This document shows, one piece after another, positions 18,771 through 27,363 of a stretch of DNA of 64,000 nt. Location of the stretch: NCBI RefSeq assembly GCF_900115705.1, contig NZ_FOXL01000002.1:682001-746000 (forward strand), in the 5' to 3' direction. This DNA is from Frateuria terrea. Lineage in GTDB: Bacteria; Pseudomonadota; Gammaproteobacteria; Xanthomonadales; Rhodanobacteraceae. How positions within the stretch are numbered: position 1 is the first letter of the stretch; every line of letters starts with the position of its first letter. Below the pieces are notes generated by a model. The model ran no database searches. It was not told where the DNA came from and saw only the letters and a list, made by a program, of their open reading frames with translations. Both the position numbers and the translations under genes were made by a program.

Positions 18771-18818
18771 GGTTCGTTTGGCTCCTTCAGGAGTGCGGCT
18801 GCAATGGTGCGCAGCGCA

Positions 18819-20141
18819 TCAAAGCGTTTTCAGTTGCAGGCCGGGCGTAACGCGGCTCGCGCGCAGGGCCGGCACCAGGCCGGCCAGCAGGGCGGCCAGC
18901 ACCGCGAGCGCGAAGGTGGCCAGGAACATGCCCGCATCCAGGTGCGCCAGGTCCGCGTACTCGACCGGCTGGCGCCGCACCAGCCACAGGCCCAGCAGGG
19001 TCAGCAGCCAGCCGCCGAGTCCGCCGAGCAGGCCGATCGTCCCCGCCTCTACCAGGCACTGGGCGAACACCGCGCCACGGCTCGCGCCAAGCGCGCGCCG
19101 CACGCCGATCTCGCCACTGCGGCGCAGGAACTTGGCCAGCAGCAGCCCGACCGTGTTGCACAGGCAGATCAGCAGGAACGCGAACGCCAGAACGACCTGC
19201 AGCCGCACGTCGCTGGGCACGACGTGATTGAAATCCAGCCACTGCATCAGGTCCATCATCCGCGTGTTGTCACCGTGCACGAAGCGGCCGAGCGCCTTCT
19301 GCTGGGCCGCATAGTCGGCCACGAAGCGGCGGTAGCCGGCGACCTTCGCCGCATCGTCCAGTTGCACCCACAGCGCGACCCACGCGCAAGGTGCCGTCTG
19401 CAAATGCTTCATTGCCTCCACGCTGCCCCAGCAGGTGAATACGTTGAACTCGCTGCCGGCGACATCCTGTGCCGTGCTGAAGGGCATGAAGACCTCCTCG
19501 GGCTTGGCGTAGAACGAGGCCGTCTTGCCTTCGGAGAACCTTCCCCCGGCCACGTCGTAGAACTGCGGCGACGGACGCCAGGGCGCGAGTACGCCGATGA
19601 TGCGCACGTCCGAATCCTTCAGCCGCACGGTGCGGCCCACGGAGTTGGCGCCGCCGAACAAGCGGTTGTTGAGGTCGGAGGAGATCACCGCCACGCGTGA
19701 GCGCTGCTCGTCGTCGGCCGGCGTCCAGGCAGTGCCGTAACGCAGCGGCACGGAGAACATGGGAAAGAAGTCGCTGGTGGTGGTCAGCACCCGCGCCATC
19801 TGCGGCGGCAGGTTCACGCCTGGCGCGCGCAGCTTCAGCTCAGTGCTGGCGATCAGCGCCTGGCGGTCGGCACGGTGGGCGCTCCACAGGTCGACCGCGG
19901 AACGGTAGTCCATCACGTCGCGGGGCTGGCTGTCGGGCTTCGGGCTGTCGGTCGGATCGACCTGCGGGTAGAACAACGTGGCGCTCCGCCCGGGCATCGG
20001 ATCACCCGAGAGCAGGTGCATGACGGTCAGCGTGGTCATGCTGGCGCCGATGCCCACGGCGATGGCCAGCACCATCAGCGCGGTGAGCGCCTTGTTGCGC
20101 TTGAGGCTGCGCAAGGCTAGGTCGAGGTAGTAGGTAAACAT
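18819..20141 (-). CDS. FtsX-type ABC permease, A-type, pair 6 (A6)
   Basis: A 440-residue permease. The N-terminus MFTYYLDLALRSLKRNKALTALM leads into helix 1 (AIAVGIGASMTTLTV). A MacB-like periplasmic domain follows (RVAVISSDLNNRLFGGANSVGRTV), with the A-type cysteine pair (FTCWG and APCAWVALW). The coupling segment is LLAKFLRRSGEIGVRRALGAS. It ends LQLKTL where the other A-type proteins end in LKS plus one residue. The LLSGDPMPGRS motif after helix 1 puts it in subgroup 2 with A4 and A5. It is separated from pair 5 by the ankyrin gene. Confidence 0.92.
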   Translation of the reverse strand: MFTYYLDLALRSLKRNKALTALMVLAIAVGIGASMTTLTVMHLLSGDPMPGRSATLFYPQVDPTDSPKPDSQPRDVMDYRSAVDLWSAHRADRQALIASTELKLRAPGVNLPPQMARVLTTTSDFFPMFSVPLRYGTAWTPADDEQRSRVAVISSDLNNRLFGGANSVGRTVRLKDSDVRIIGVLAPWRPSPQFYDVAGGRFSEGKTASFYAKPEEVFMPFSTAQDVAGSEFNVFTCWGSVEAMKHLQTAPCAWVALWVQLDDAAKVAGYRRFVADYAAQQKALGRFVHGDNTRMMDLMQWLDFNHVVPSDVRLQVVLAFAFLLICLCNTVGLLLAKFLRRSGEIGVRRALGASRGAVFAQCLVEAGTIGLLGGLGGWLLTLLGLWLVRRQPVEYADLAHLDAGMFLATFALAVLAALLAGLVPALRASRVTPGLQLKTL

Positions 20142-20185
20142 CGATTACTCCATGGATTCGGAAGCGTGGCTGCGCGCCCCGGTGG

Positions 20186-20884
20186 TCATCGGCCGGCTCC
20201 GCCAGGGGTGGCGCCCCTTGCGCGCAGGAACCGTGCGACAGCGTCGCTGCGGGCCTGGTTGAGCGGTGAACGCCACTGGCCGTCGTCGGCCGCGGCACCG
20301 AGGTTGACATCGGCGCCGCGGGAGGCCGGGTAGCGGACAGCCTCCAATTGGTCGCTGCGCACCGCCGTGATCAGCGCCGTTTCGTCGCCCGGCACCACGT
20401 CGTTCACCCGTGCACCGGCGGCAAGCAGGCGACCCAACGATTCGAGACGGCCACCGGCTGCGGCGGCGATCAGCGGGTTGCCGTCGCCCGCACAGGCGCG
20501 GTTGACATCGGCCCCAAGGCCGAGCAGCGCATCGACCATGGCCGGGGCGCCACGCCGTGCGGCAACGATCAGCGCCGTGCCGTCCCCCGGCACGCAGGTG
20601 TCGATCGCAAGGCCCGCGTCGACCTGCTGCCTGACGGTGTCCACGCGTCCCTGGCGGACCGCGTCGATCAGGCGCAGGGCATCGGCGGGATGGCTAGCCG
20701 TGGCGCCGGCGGGGAATGGGGTGGCCGGTCCGGGCATGGCCCAGGCACCCGCGCCAGCCATGGCCACGACGCATGCCACGCCGAACCGCAAGCGTGCGCC
20801 CCTGCCGAACGCCGCCACGGGCCGCCGCACGCCTGGGCGCGCCGAGTTACGGCTGTCTTCGTGCATGTGGATCCGGACGGTCAT
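20186..20884 (-). CDS. Exported ankyrin-repeat protein within the permease array
   Basis: A 232-residue protein. An N-terminal hydrophobic stretch (about 33-51, FGVACVVAMAGAGAWAMP) after a basic region looks like a signal peptide or anchor. The rest is ankyrin repeats of about 33 residues: DALRLIDAVRQGRVDTVRQQVDAGL, DGTALIVAARRGAPAMVDALLGLGADVN, DGNPLIAAAAGGRLESLGRLLAAGARVN and DETALITAVRSDQLEAVRYPASRGADVN, plus a partial last unit. Ankyrin repeats bind proteins; the target is unknown. ATG at 20884 has AGGAGG 8 bases upstream. It is 23 bases after B5 and 44 before A6 on the same strand, so it is expected to be in the same transcript and to act in or near the periplasm. Confidence 0.85.
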   Translation of the reverse strand: MTVRIHMHEDSRNSARPGVRRPVAAFGRGARLRFGVACVVAMAGAGAWAMPGPATPFPAGATASHPADALRLIDAVRQGRVDTVRQQVDAGLAIDTCVPGDGTALIVAARRGAPAMVDALLGLGADVNRACAGDGNPLIAAAAGGRLESLGRLLAAGARVNDVVPGDETALITAVRSDQLEAVRYPASRGADVNLGAAADDGQWRSPLNQARSDAVARFLRARGATPGGAGR

Positions 20885-20907
20885 GCGTCTGCCTCCTTGT
20901 CCATGGC

Positions 20908-22131
20908 TCAAACCGAGCGGGTCGCGACGACCGGCGGCACGGCGGCCGCACGCATGGCCGGCCCGAGCACCGCCGCCTGCCCGATCAGCCACAGCACGAC
21001 GGCGCCGACCGGGAAGTAGTACGCCGGCAGCCGCGGCAGCTCGTAGTGCAGCATCAGGAACAGGTTGATGCCGTAGGCCAGCACCATGCCCAGCGCGATA
21101 CCGATCGTGGCGAGCAGGAAGTTCTCGGTCTGGAAGTAATGGAGGATGTTGCGACGCGTCGCGCCCAGCGCGCGGCGCACGCCGATGGTGCGGCGGCGCT
21201 GTGCGACCCAGAAGCTGCCCAGGCCGACGATGCCCAGCGCGGTCACCACCAGCAGTGCGATGCACACGCCGGCGAGCAGTCCGGCCATGGCGCGGTCGTC
21301 CTGGAAGAACTCGCCGCGGATGTCGTCCAGCGTCTTCTTGTCCTGGATGATGCGGTGCGGGTTCGCCTTGCGCAGCGTGGCTGCGGCGGCGGCGAGCACC
21401 CGTTCGCGGTCCTTGGGCGCGGTGCGCAGGACATAGCGGCTGGCGTTGCCGGTGTCCATGCGCAGCGGGAACACCATCGACCATTGCGCGGTGTCGTCGC
21501 CGTTGAACAGCGAGGGTCGGATCAGGCCTTCCACCACGCCGATCACGCGTACCGAATCGTCGCCCAGGTAGATCGGCTTGCCGAGGGCGCTCTGGCCGGG
21601 CCACAGCTTTTCGCCGAGGGCGCGAGTGATGATGACGCCGGTGACCTTCTTCTGCAGGGTCTCGTCGCGCTGCACCTGGCGGAACTCCAGGTACTCGTCC
21701 GGATTGAAGTTCCGCCCGGCGACGAGCTTGGCACCGAAGGTGGAAAGCAGGTCCTCGCCGAAGTACTGCGTGGCGTTGAGCGTGGGCAGCTTCTGTTTCG
21801 GATCGAGCTTGATGCTGGAGTTCCACGAGCTGTTTGTGAACGGCACCTCGTTGACCAGCGCCACCGACTTCACGCCCGGGATCTGGCGAAGCGCAGCCAG
21901 GTCTTCCTGCGTGTGGGCCCTGGCGTCGTCGGGCTTGCCGATGCCGAACGCCTGGATCTGCACCAGCTCGTGCTCGGCGATGCCGCTGGTCATCTGCATG
22001 CGTTCCAGCCGCTGGCTGATCAGGAACACCGCGTTGCAGACGATGGCGCAGGTCAGCGCGATCTCCAGCACCACCAGCAGGGCGGTTATCTTGTGCCGGC
22101 GAAGGGTGGAGAGAATGGGCAGGACGTCCAT
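20908..22131 (-). CDS. FtsX-type ABC permease, B-type, pair 5 (B5)
   Basis: A 407-residue permease starting MDVLPILSTLRRHKITALL. Helix 1 carries VVLEIALTCAIVCNAVFLI (subgroup 2). The periplasmic domain has FGAKLVAGRNFNPDEY, KLWPGQSALGKPIYLGDD and RVIGVVEGLIRP. The C-terminal part is GIVGLGSFWVAQRRRTIGVRRALGATRRNILHYF, with Gly in place of the Thr usual in VGLTSFW, then two more helices and VPPVVATRSV. The ATG is 12 bases from the end of A5, so translation of the pair is likely coupled. Confidence 0.92.
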   Translation of the reverse strand: MDVLPILSTLRRHKITALLVVLEIALTCAIVCNAVFLISQRLERMQMTSGIAEHELVQIQAFGIGKPDDARAHTQEDLAALRQIPGVKSVALVNEVPFTNSSWNSSIKLDPKQKLPTLNATQYFGEDLLSTFGAKLVAGRNFNPDEYLEFRQVQRDETLQKKVTGVIITRALGEKLWPGQSALGKPIYLGDDSVRVIGVVEGLIRPSLFNGDDTAQWSMVFPLRMDTGNASRYVLRTAPKDRERVLAAAAATLRKANPHRIIQDKKTLDDIRGEFFQDDRAMAGLLAGVCIALLVVTALGIVGLGSFWVAQRRRTIGVRRALGATRRNILHYFQTENFLLATIGIALGMVLAYGINLFLMLHYELPRLPAYYFPVGAVVLWLIGQAAVLGPAMRAAAVPPVVATRSV

Positions 22132-22143
22132 GGCGGCTCTCCT

Positions 22144-23445
22144 TTAGTTGCTCTTCAGTTGCAGGGCGGGAGTGACCTGGCAGGCGCGCCAGGCGGGCAG
22201 CAGGCCGGCCAGCAAGGTGGCGCCCACTGCCAGCAGGAAGGTGGCCGCCAGCATCGACAGGTCCAGGTGGGCAAGCGCGGCGTAGTCGGACGGCTGCTTG
22301 CGCACCAGCCACAGCCCGAGCAACGCCAGCAGCAGGCCGCCGACGCCGCCGGTCAGGCCGATCACGCCCGACTCGACCAGCAGTTGCATGAACACCTCGC
22401 GCCGCGAGGCGCCGAGCGCACGGCGCACGCCCAGCTCCGCACTGCGGCGCAGGAACTTGGCCAGCATCAGGCCCACCGTATTGACCAGGCATACCAGCAG
22501 GAAACCGAGCGCCAGCCATGCCTGCAGCCGCACGTCGCCGGGCACCACCTTGTTGAAGTCCAGCCAGCCCATCACGTCGTCCAGGCGCACGTTGGGCGGG
22601 CGCTGGAAGCGGCCCAGGGTCTTCTGTTCCTGCGAGTAGTGCACGAGGAAGGTCTTGTACGCGGCGACCTTGGCCGGCGTGTCCAGCTGCACCCACAACT
22701 GCAGCCACACGCAGGGCGCGGTATCCATGTGGTCCGGATCGGAGCCTTTGCCCCAGCAATCGGTCGAGCCGTTGCGTGCGAGCTTGAGGTCCTTGGCCGT
22801 GGTCAGCGGGAGGTACACGCCCTCGTCTTCGGAATAGCTGCCGTTGTTGAGGTCGTAGAAATGCGGCGTCACGCGCCAGCTGTCGAGCACGCCCACGATG
22901 CGGAAGGCCACGTCGTTCATGAGCAGCGTCTGGCCGGTGCTGTCCTTGCCCTGGAACAGCTTGTCGTTGAGCTTGCGCGAGATCACCGCCACGCGCGCGC
23001 TGCCCTCGTCATCGGCCTGGTTCCAGGCGTGCCCGTAGAGCATCGGCACGTCGAACATCGGGAAGAAGTCGGCGGTGGTGTAGCGCGCGTCCTCGAAGAA
23101 CGGCTCGATCGCCGACTGCGCCGGCTGGATCGGCACCGCGCCGCCGGTCATCAGCGCCTGGCGGTCCGCCCGCCTGGCGTGCAGCAGGTTCATGCCGTCG
23201 ATCCAGGTGACCTGCGCCGGCGGATCGTCCTCGGGACGGTAGCCGTCCATGTCCCGCGGATCGAGCTGCGGGTAGTAGAGCTGCGTACTCCTGCCGGGAA
23301 TCGGATCGCCGGAAAGCACGTGCAGCACCGTCAGCGTGGTCATGCAGGCACCGATGCCCAGCGCGATGGCCAGCACCATCAGCGCGGTGAGCGCCTTGTT
23401 GCGCCTGAGGCTGCGCAGGGCCAGGTCGAGGTAGTAGCCGAACAT
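22144..23445 (-). CDS. FtsX-type ABC permease, A-type, pair 5 (A5)
   Basis: A 433-residue permease beginning MFGYYLDLALRSLRRNKALTALM, nearly the same opening as A6. Helix 1 is VLAIALGIGACMTTLTVLHVL, then SGDPIPGRSTQLYYPQLDP (subgroup 2). The periplasmic cysteine pair is in STDCWGKGS and TAPCVWLQLW. The coupling segment is LMLAKFLRRSAELGVRRALGAS, with Leu for Ile in EIGVRRA. It ends LQLKSN. A longer upstream frame exists but ATG 23445 is the start matching all sister genes. The 106-base gap before it (to B4) is the widest between pairs and shows no clear promoter. Confidence 0.92.
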   Translation of the reverse strand: MFGYYLDLALRSLRRNKALTALMVLAIALGIGACMTTLTVLHVLSGDPIPGRSTQLYYPQLDPRDMDGYRPEDDPPAQVTWIDGMNLLHARRADRQALMTGGAVPIQPAQSAIEPFFEDARYTTADFFPMFDVPMLYGHAWNQADDEGSARVAVISRKLNDKLFQGKDSTGQTLLMNDVAFRIVGVLDSWRVTPHFYDLNNGSYSEDEGVYLPLTTAKDLKLARNGSTDCWGKGSDPDHMDTAPCVWLQLWVQLDTPAKVAAYKTFLVHYSQEQKTLGRFQRPPNVRLDDVMGWLDFNKVVPGDVRLQAWLALGFLLVCLVNTVGLMLAKFLRRSAELGVRRALGASRREVFMQLLVESGVIGLTGGVGGLLLALLGLWLVRKQPSDYAALAHLDLSMLAATFLLAVGATLLAGLLPAWRACQVTPALQLKSN

Positions 23446-23551
23446 GATCTTTGCTCCTTGAGAAACCCGGACGCGGGCGGAACGCCCCCATCCGCCCTTC
23501 GGGCATCGCGGCCCCGTAAAAGGGACGGACGTCCTTCGTGCCGCTGCGGAC

Positions 23552-24772
23552 CTACCCCGAACGCGTCGCCTCCACCGGTGGCACCATGGCCGCGCGATGC
23601 GCCGGACCGTAAACCGCGGCCTGCCCCAGCAGCCACAGCGCGATCGCGCCACCCGGCAGGTAGTACCAGGGCATGCGGTCCACCTCGTAGTGCTGCATCA
23701 GGTACAGGTTGATGCCGAAGGCCAGCACCATGCCCAGCGCCACGCCGGCGGCACTGAGCAGGAAGTTCTCGGTGCGGAAATAGCTCAGGATGTGCCCGCG
23801 CCGCGCGCCCACCGCGCGGCGGATGCCGATCTGCCGGCGCCGCTGCGCCACCCAGAAGCTGGTCAGGCCGACGATGCCGAAGGCGGTCACCGCGAGCATC
23901 ACCACGCACACCAGCACCAGCATCCAGACCATGCTCGACGCGCCGGAGAAAAAGTCGCCGCGCATGTCGACGAAGGTCTTGCCCTCGGCCACGGCGCCGG
24001 GATCGAGCCGGGCGAGCGTGTCCTCGGCCTGGCGTGCGACGCGGTCGCGGTCGGCCGGCGCGCTGCGCAGCACGTAGTAGTTGAGCACGTCGGTCGGCTG
24101 CATCGGGAAGAACACCGTGTCGTAGATCCCGGGCAGGCCCGCGCCGGCCCGGGTCGGCCGGAGCACGTCAGCCACCACGCCCACCACCTGGTACCAGTAC
24201 TTGTCCATGTACATCTTGCGGCCGAGCGCCGACTGGCCTGGCCAGAGCCGGCCGGCCAGCCGCTCGCTGACGATCGCCACGTGCGTCTCCGGCGCGAAGG
24301 TTGCGCCCATCGTGCTGCTGGCGTAGTCCTCGCTGCCGAACATGCGTCCCTGCTTCAGACGCAGGCCGAGCGCGCGGTCCGCACCCTCGCTCATCAGGTA
24401 GATGTTCGAGTTGATGCTGCCCTTGTCGGTCGGCTTCATGTCCGGCCGGGTGGTGAAGTTGACGTTCCAGCCGTTGCCCGACAGCGGCATGGTGTTGAGC
24501 ACCGCCACCGCCTGCACACCCGGGATGCGGCGCAGCGCGTCCAGGTTGCGGGGTATCTCGCTCGATGCGCGCTCCGGATCGGCACCGGTGAGCGTGACCA
24601 CGCTCAGGCCCTGCTCGTCGATCGCATCGGACAGGCGGATTTCGCCCGCGCGCGCACCGATCATGAACACCGCGTTGCAGAGCACCGCGCAGGCCAGTGC
24701 GATTTCCAGCACGATCAGCAGCGCCGGGATGCGGTGCTTGCGCAGGCTCGCGAGGATGGGTCCGATTTCCAT
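23552..24772 (-). CDS. FtsX-type ABC permease, B-type, pair 4 (B4)
   Basis: A 406-residue permease, start MEIGPILASLRKHRIPALL, helix 1 IVLEIALACAVLCNAVFMI (subgroup 2). It is the most divergent B-type at the coupling segment, with QIGIRRAVGARRGHILSYF where the others have IGVRRALGA, and at the C-terminus, VPPVEATRSG instead of TRSV. The periplasmic domain contains LRLKQGRMFGSEDY, RLWPGQSALGRKMYMDKY and VVGVVADVLRP. ATG 24772 is 11 bases from the A4 stop. Confidence 0.92.
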   Translation of the reverse strand: MEIGPILASLRKHRIPALLIVLEIALACAVLCNAVFMIGARAGEIRLSDAIDEQGLSVVTLTGADPERASSEIPRNLDALRRIPGVQAVAVLNTMPLSGNGWNVNFTTRPDMKPTDKGSINSNIYLMSEGADRALGLRLKQGRMFGSEDYASSTMGATFAPETHVAIVSERLAGRLWPGQSALGRKMYMDKYWYQVVGVVADVLRPTRAGAGLPGIYDTVFFPMQPTDVLNYYVLRSAPADRDRVARQAEDTLARLDPGAVAEGKTFVDMRGDFFSGASSMVWMLVLVCVVMLAVTAFGIVGLTSFWVAQRRRQIGIRRAVGARRGHILSYFRTENFLLSAAGVALGMVLAFGINLYLMQHYEVDRMPWYYLPGGAIALWLLGQAAVYGPAHRAAMVPPVEATRSG

Positions 24773-24783
24773 GGCGTGGCCCC

Positions 24784-26082
24784 TCAGGAGCTCTTCAGTT
24801 GCGGCGCGGGCGCCACCACGCAGGCGCGCCACGCCGGCAGCAGCCCGGCGACCAGCGCCGAAGCCAGCGCCACGACGAAGGTGAAAGCGAACATCGAGAG
24901 GTCCAACCTGGCCAGGCTGGCGTATTCGGCCGGCTGGTGGCGGATGCCCCACAGGCCGGCCTCGGCGAACACCAGCCCGAGCAGGCCGCCGGCCAGGCCG
25001 ACGATCGCCGCCTCCACCATGAACTGCCCGAAGATTGCGCCACGGGTCGCGCCCAGGGCGCGCCGCACGCCGATCTCGCGCGAGCGGCGCAGGCACTTGG
25101 CCAGCAGCAGGCCGATCGTGTTGGTCACGCAGATCAGCAGGAAGCCGAAGGCGAGGCCGGCCTGCAGCCGCGCGTCGTCCGGCACCACCTGCTCGTTGCG
25201 CAGCCATTGCATCAGGTCCGGCAGCGCCGTGTCGGTGCGGTGGAAGCGGCCCTGCGCGACCTGCTCGCGCACGTAGCCGTCGAGGAAGCGCTGGTAGTTC
25301 GCCACGGCAGCGGCGTCGGGAAGCTCCACCCAAAGGCCCAGCCACATGCAGGGCGCGGTTTCCAGGTGTTCGATGTCGCCCGCGGCCCAGCAACTGATGT
25401 TGGTGGGCGCCATCTCGGTGGCACGCGCGGCCCGCAGGGGCAGGAAGACCCCGTCGCCGTCGCCATAGCTGCGCCCGATGTTGATCGCGTAGAAGCGCGG
25501 TTGCGGAGAGAAATGGCCAAGCACGCCGACCACGCGGAAATCGTTGCCGTTCAGACGCACCGTGCGCCCCACGCTGTTGGCGCCACCGAACAGCTTCTGG
25601 TTGAGGAAGTCGGCGATCACCACCACCCGCGCGCCGGCGGTGTCGTCATCGGCGCTCCAGGCGCTGCCGTAGCGGAACGGCGCGCCGACCATCGGCAGGA
25701 ACTCCGCCGTGGCCATCACCGCGTCGCCGAAGAACGGCCGCCCACCCGCGTCATGCGGCTGGATCTTGGCCGAGCCCAGCGCCACCAGCGCCTGGCGCGG
25801 CGCACGATGCGCCTCGAACAGGTTGTTCGCATCGACCCAGGTGAGATTCTCCTGCGGCTTGCTCTGGCCGGGCACGTAGCCGTCCTTCGGGTACGGGTCG
25901 ACCTGCGGGTAGTACAGCTGCGCGCTGCGGCCCGGCAGCGGGTCCCCCGAGAGCAGCCGCAGCACGGTCAGCGTGGTGATGCACGCGCCGATGCCCAGCG
26001 CCAGCGCCAGCACCATCAGCGTGGTGAGCACCCGGTTGCGGCCGAGGCTGCGCCATGCCAGTTGGAGGTAGTACCCGAACAT
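24784..26082 (-). CDS. FtsX-type ABC permease, A-type, pair 4 (A4)
   Basis: A 432-residue permease, start MFGYYLQLAWRSLGRNRVLTTLM, helix 1 ALALGIGACITTLTVLRLL, then SGDPLPGRSAQLYYPQVDP (subgroup 2). Cysteine pair: NISCWAAGD and TAPCMWLGLW. Two departures from the other A-types: WLRNEQVVP where most have WLDF-VVP, and LLAKCLRRSREIGVRRALGAT with Cys for Phe in the coupling helix. It ends PQLKSS. It lies only 19 bases after B3. Confidence 0.92.
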   Translation of the reverse strand: MFGYYLQLAWRSLGRNRVLTTLMVLALALGIGACITTLTVLRLLSGDPLPGRSAQLYYPQVDPYPKDGYVPGQSKPQENLTWVDANNLFEAHRAPRQALVALGSAKIQPHDAGGRPFFGDAVMATAEFLPMVGAPFRYGSAWSADDDTAGARVVVIADFLNQKLFGGANSVGRTVRLNGNDFRVVGVLGHFSPQPRFYAINIGRSYGDGDGVFLPLRAARATEMAPTNISCWAAGDIEHLETAPCMWLGLWVELPDAAAVANYQRFLDGYVREQVAQGRFHRTDTALPDLMQWLRNEQVVPDDARLQAGLAFGFLLICVTNTIGLLLAKCLRRSREIGVRRALGATRGAIFGQFMVEAAIVGLAGGLLGLVFAEAGLWGIRHQPAEYASLARLDLSMFAFTFVVALASALVAGLLPAWRACVVAPAPQLKSS

Positions 26083-26101
26083 GCCGTCGGCAGCTCCCTG
26101 A

Positions 26102-27352
26102 TCAAACGCTTCGCGTCGCCACCACCGGCGGCACGTTCGACGCCCGCCGCGCCGGCGCGAACACCGCGGCCTGGCCCAGCACCAGCACCGCCGCCACGCC
26201 GGCGATCACGTACAGCACCGGCAGCCGGTCCATCTCGTAGTGATGCATCAGCCAGAGGTTCAGGCCGATCGCCAGCAGCACGCCGATGACCGCGCCGATG
26301 CCCGCGATCAGCAGGTTCTCGGTCTGGAAGTAATGCAGGATGTCGACCTTGCGCGCGCCCAGCGCACGGCGCACGCCGATCTGGCGATGGCGCTGGCCGA
26401 CCCAGAAGCTGGTCAGGCCGACGATGCCCGCAGCGGTGACGCCGATCAGGATCAGGCACACCACGCCCATCAGCACGGCCATGCCCACGTCCGCGCGGTA
26501 GGCCTCCGCACGGATGTCGGCGAACGACTTGACGCTGTCGTCGTCGAGCACGCGCATCGGGTTGACGCCGTACAGCACGGGCGTGACCGCCTTCATCACT
26601 GCCTGCAGCCGGCCGGGCTTGGTGCGGATGGCGTAGCGCGAGAAGTTTGCGTTCAGCCGCACCGGTTCCAGTGTGGCGTTCCAGACGAAGCCGTTGGTCC
26701 AGCTACCCGTGCCGGGCACCTGCAGGCGCTGGACCACGCCGATGATGGTGGTCGGTGTGCCGGAGCCGTCCAGGTACATCACCTTGCCCACCGCACCCTG
26801 GGGGAACAGCTTGTCGGCCAGCGCCTGGGTGACGATCGCGATGGGCGGCTCGCCCTGGTCGCGGAAGCCGCGGTGCTGGACGTCGGCGGCGGTGAACGCG
26901 CGGCCGGCCACCAGCTTTACGCCGAGCGTCTTCAACATGTGCTCGTCGCCGAAGTAGTAGGTGGTGCGCGCATTGCCTCCACGCAGGTCGGTGCCGGGCT
27001 TGAGCGCGGCCGAGCCGTTCCAGGAGGAGTTGAGCAGCGGCAGCGAGTTGATCGGCACCACCGAGGCGACGTCGGGCATGTTGCGCAGCGCGGCCAGGTC
27101 GGCCTGCTGCAGGCTGTCGAGCTTGTCCACGTCGCCCGGCTGGTCGCCGCTGGGCGCGCCGACCCACTGCTGGGTGACCAGCATCAGGTTGCTCTCGTCC
27201 AGCCCGGTGGGGCGGTTCACCCGCTGCACGCGCTGGCCGATGATGAACACCGCGTTGCAGACGATCGCCAGGGTCAATGCGATCTGCAGGGCGATCAGCA
27301 CCACGCCGGCCTTGTGCTTGCGCAATGCCGCGATCATGGGATGCAGGGTCAT
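26102..27352 (-). CDS. FtsX-type ABC permease, B-type, pair 3 (B3)
   Basis: A 416-residue permease, the longest B-type. Start MTLHPMIAALRKHKAGVVL; helix 1 IALQIALTLAIVCNAVFII (subgroup 1, with B1 and B2). After helix 1 comes RPTGLDESNLMLVTQQWVG, close to the PTGV-E- segment of B1 and B2. The periplasmic domain has LGVKLVAGRAFTAADV, ALADKLFPQGAVGKVMYLDG and IIGVVQRLQVPG. Coupling segment: SFWVGQRHRQIGVRRALGARKVDILHYF. It ends VPPVVATRSV. ATG 27352 is 11 bases from A3. Confidence 0.92.
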   Translation of the reverse strand: MTLHPMIAALRKHKAGVVLIALQIALTLAIVCNAVFIIGQRVQRVNRPTGLDESNLMLVTQQWVGAPSGDQPGDVDKLDSLQQADLAALRNMPDVASVVPINSLPLLNSSWNGSAALKPGTDLRGGNARTTYYFGDEHMLKTLGVKLVAGRAFTAADVQHRGFRDQGEPPIAIVTQALADKLFPQGAVGKVMYLDGSGTPTTIIGVVQRLQVPGTGSWTNGFVWNATLEPVRLNANFSRYAIRTKPGRLQAVMKAVTPVLYGVNPMRVLDDDSVKSFADIRAEAYRADVGMAVLMGVVCLILIGVTAAGIVGLTSFWVGQRHRQIGVRRALGARKVDILHYFQTENLLIAGIGAVIGVLLAIGLNLWLMHHYEMDRLPVLYVIAGVAAVLVLGQAAVFAPARRASNVPPVVATRSV

Positions 27353-27363
27353 CGCTTGGCTCC

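Noticed and set aside
20716-23712. A 998-codon plus-strand frame, and similar long plus-strand frames, opposite the permease array
   Set aside because: They run antisense to permeases with clear family motifs, have repetitive His/Gln/Arg/Ala composition and no recognisable domain. Their similarity to each other only reflects the paralogous genes on the other strand.
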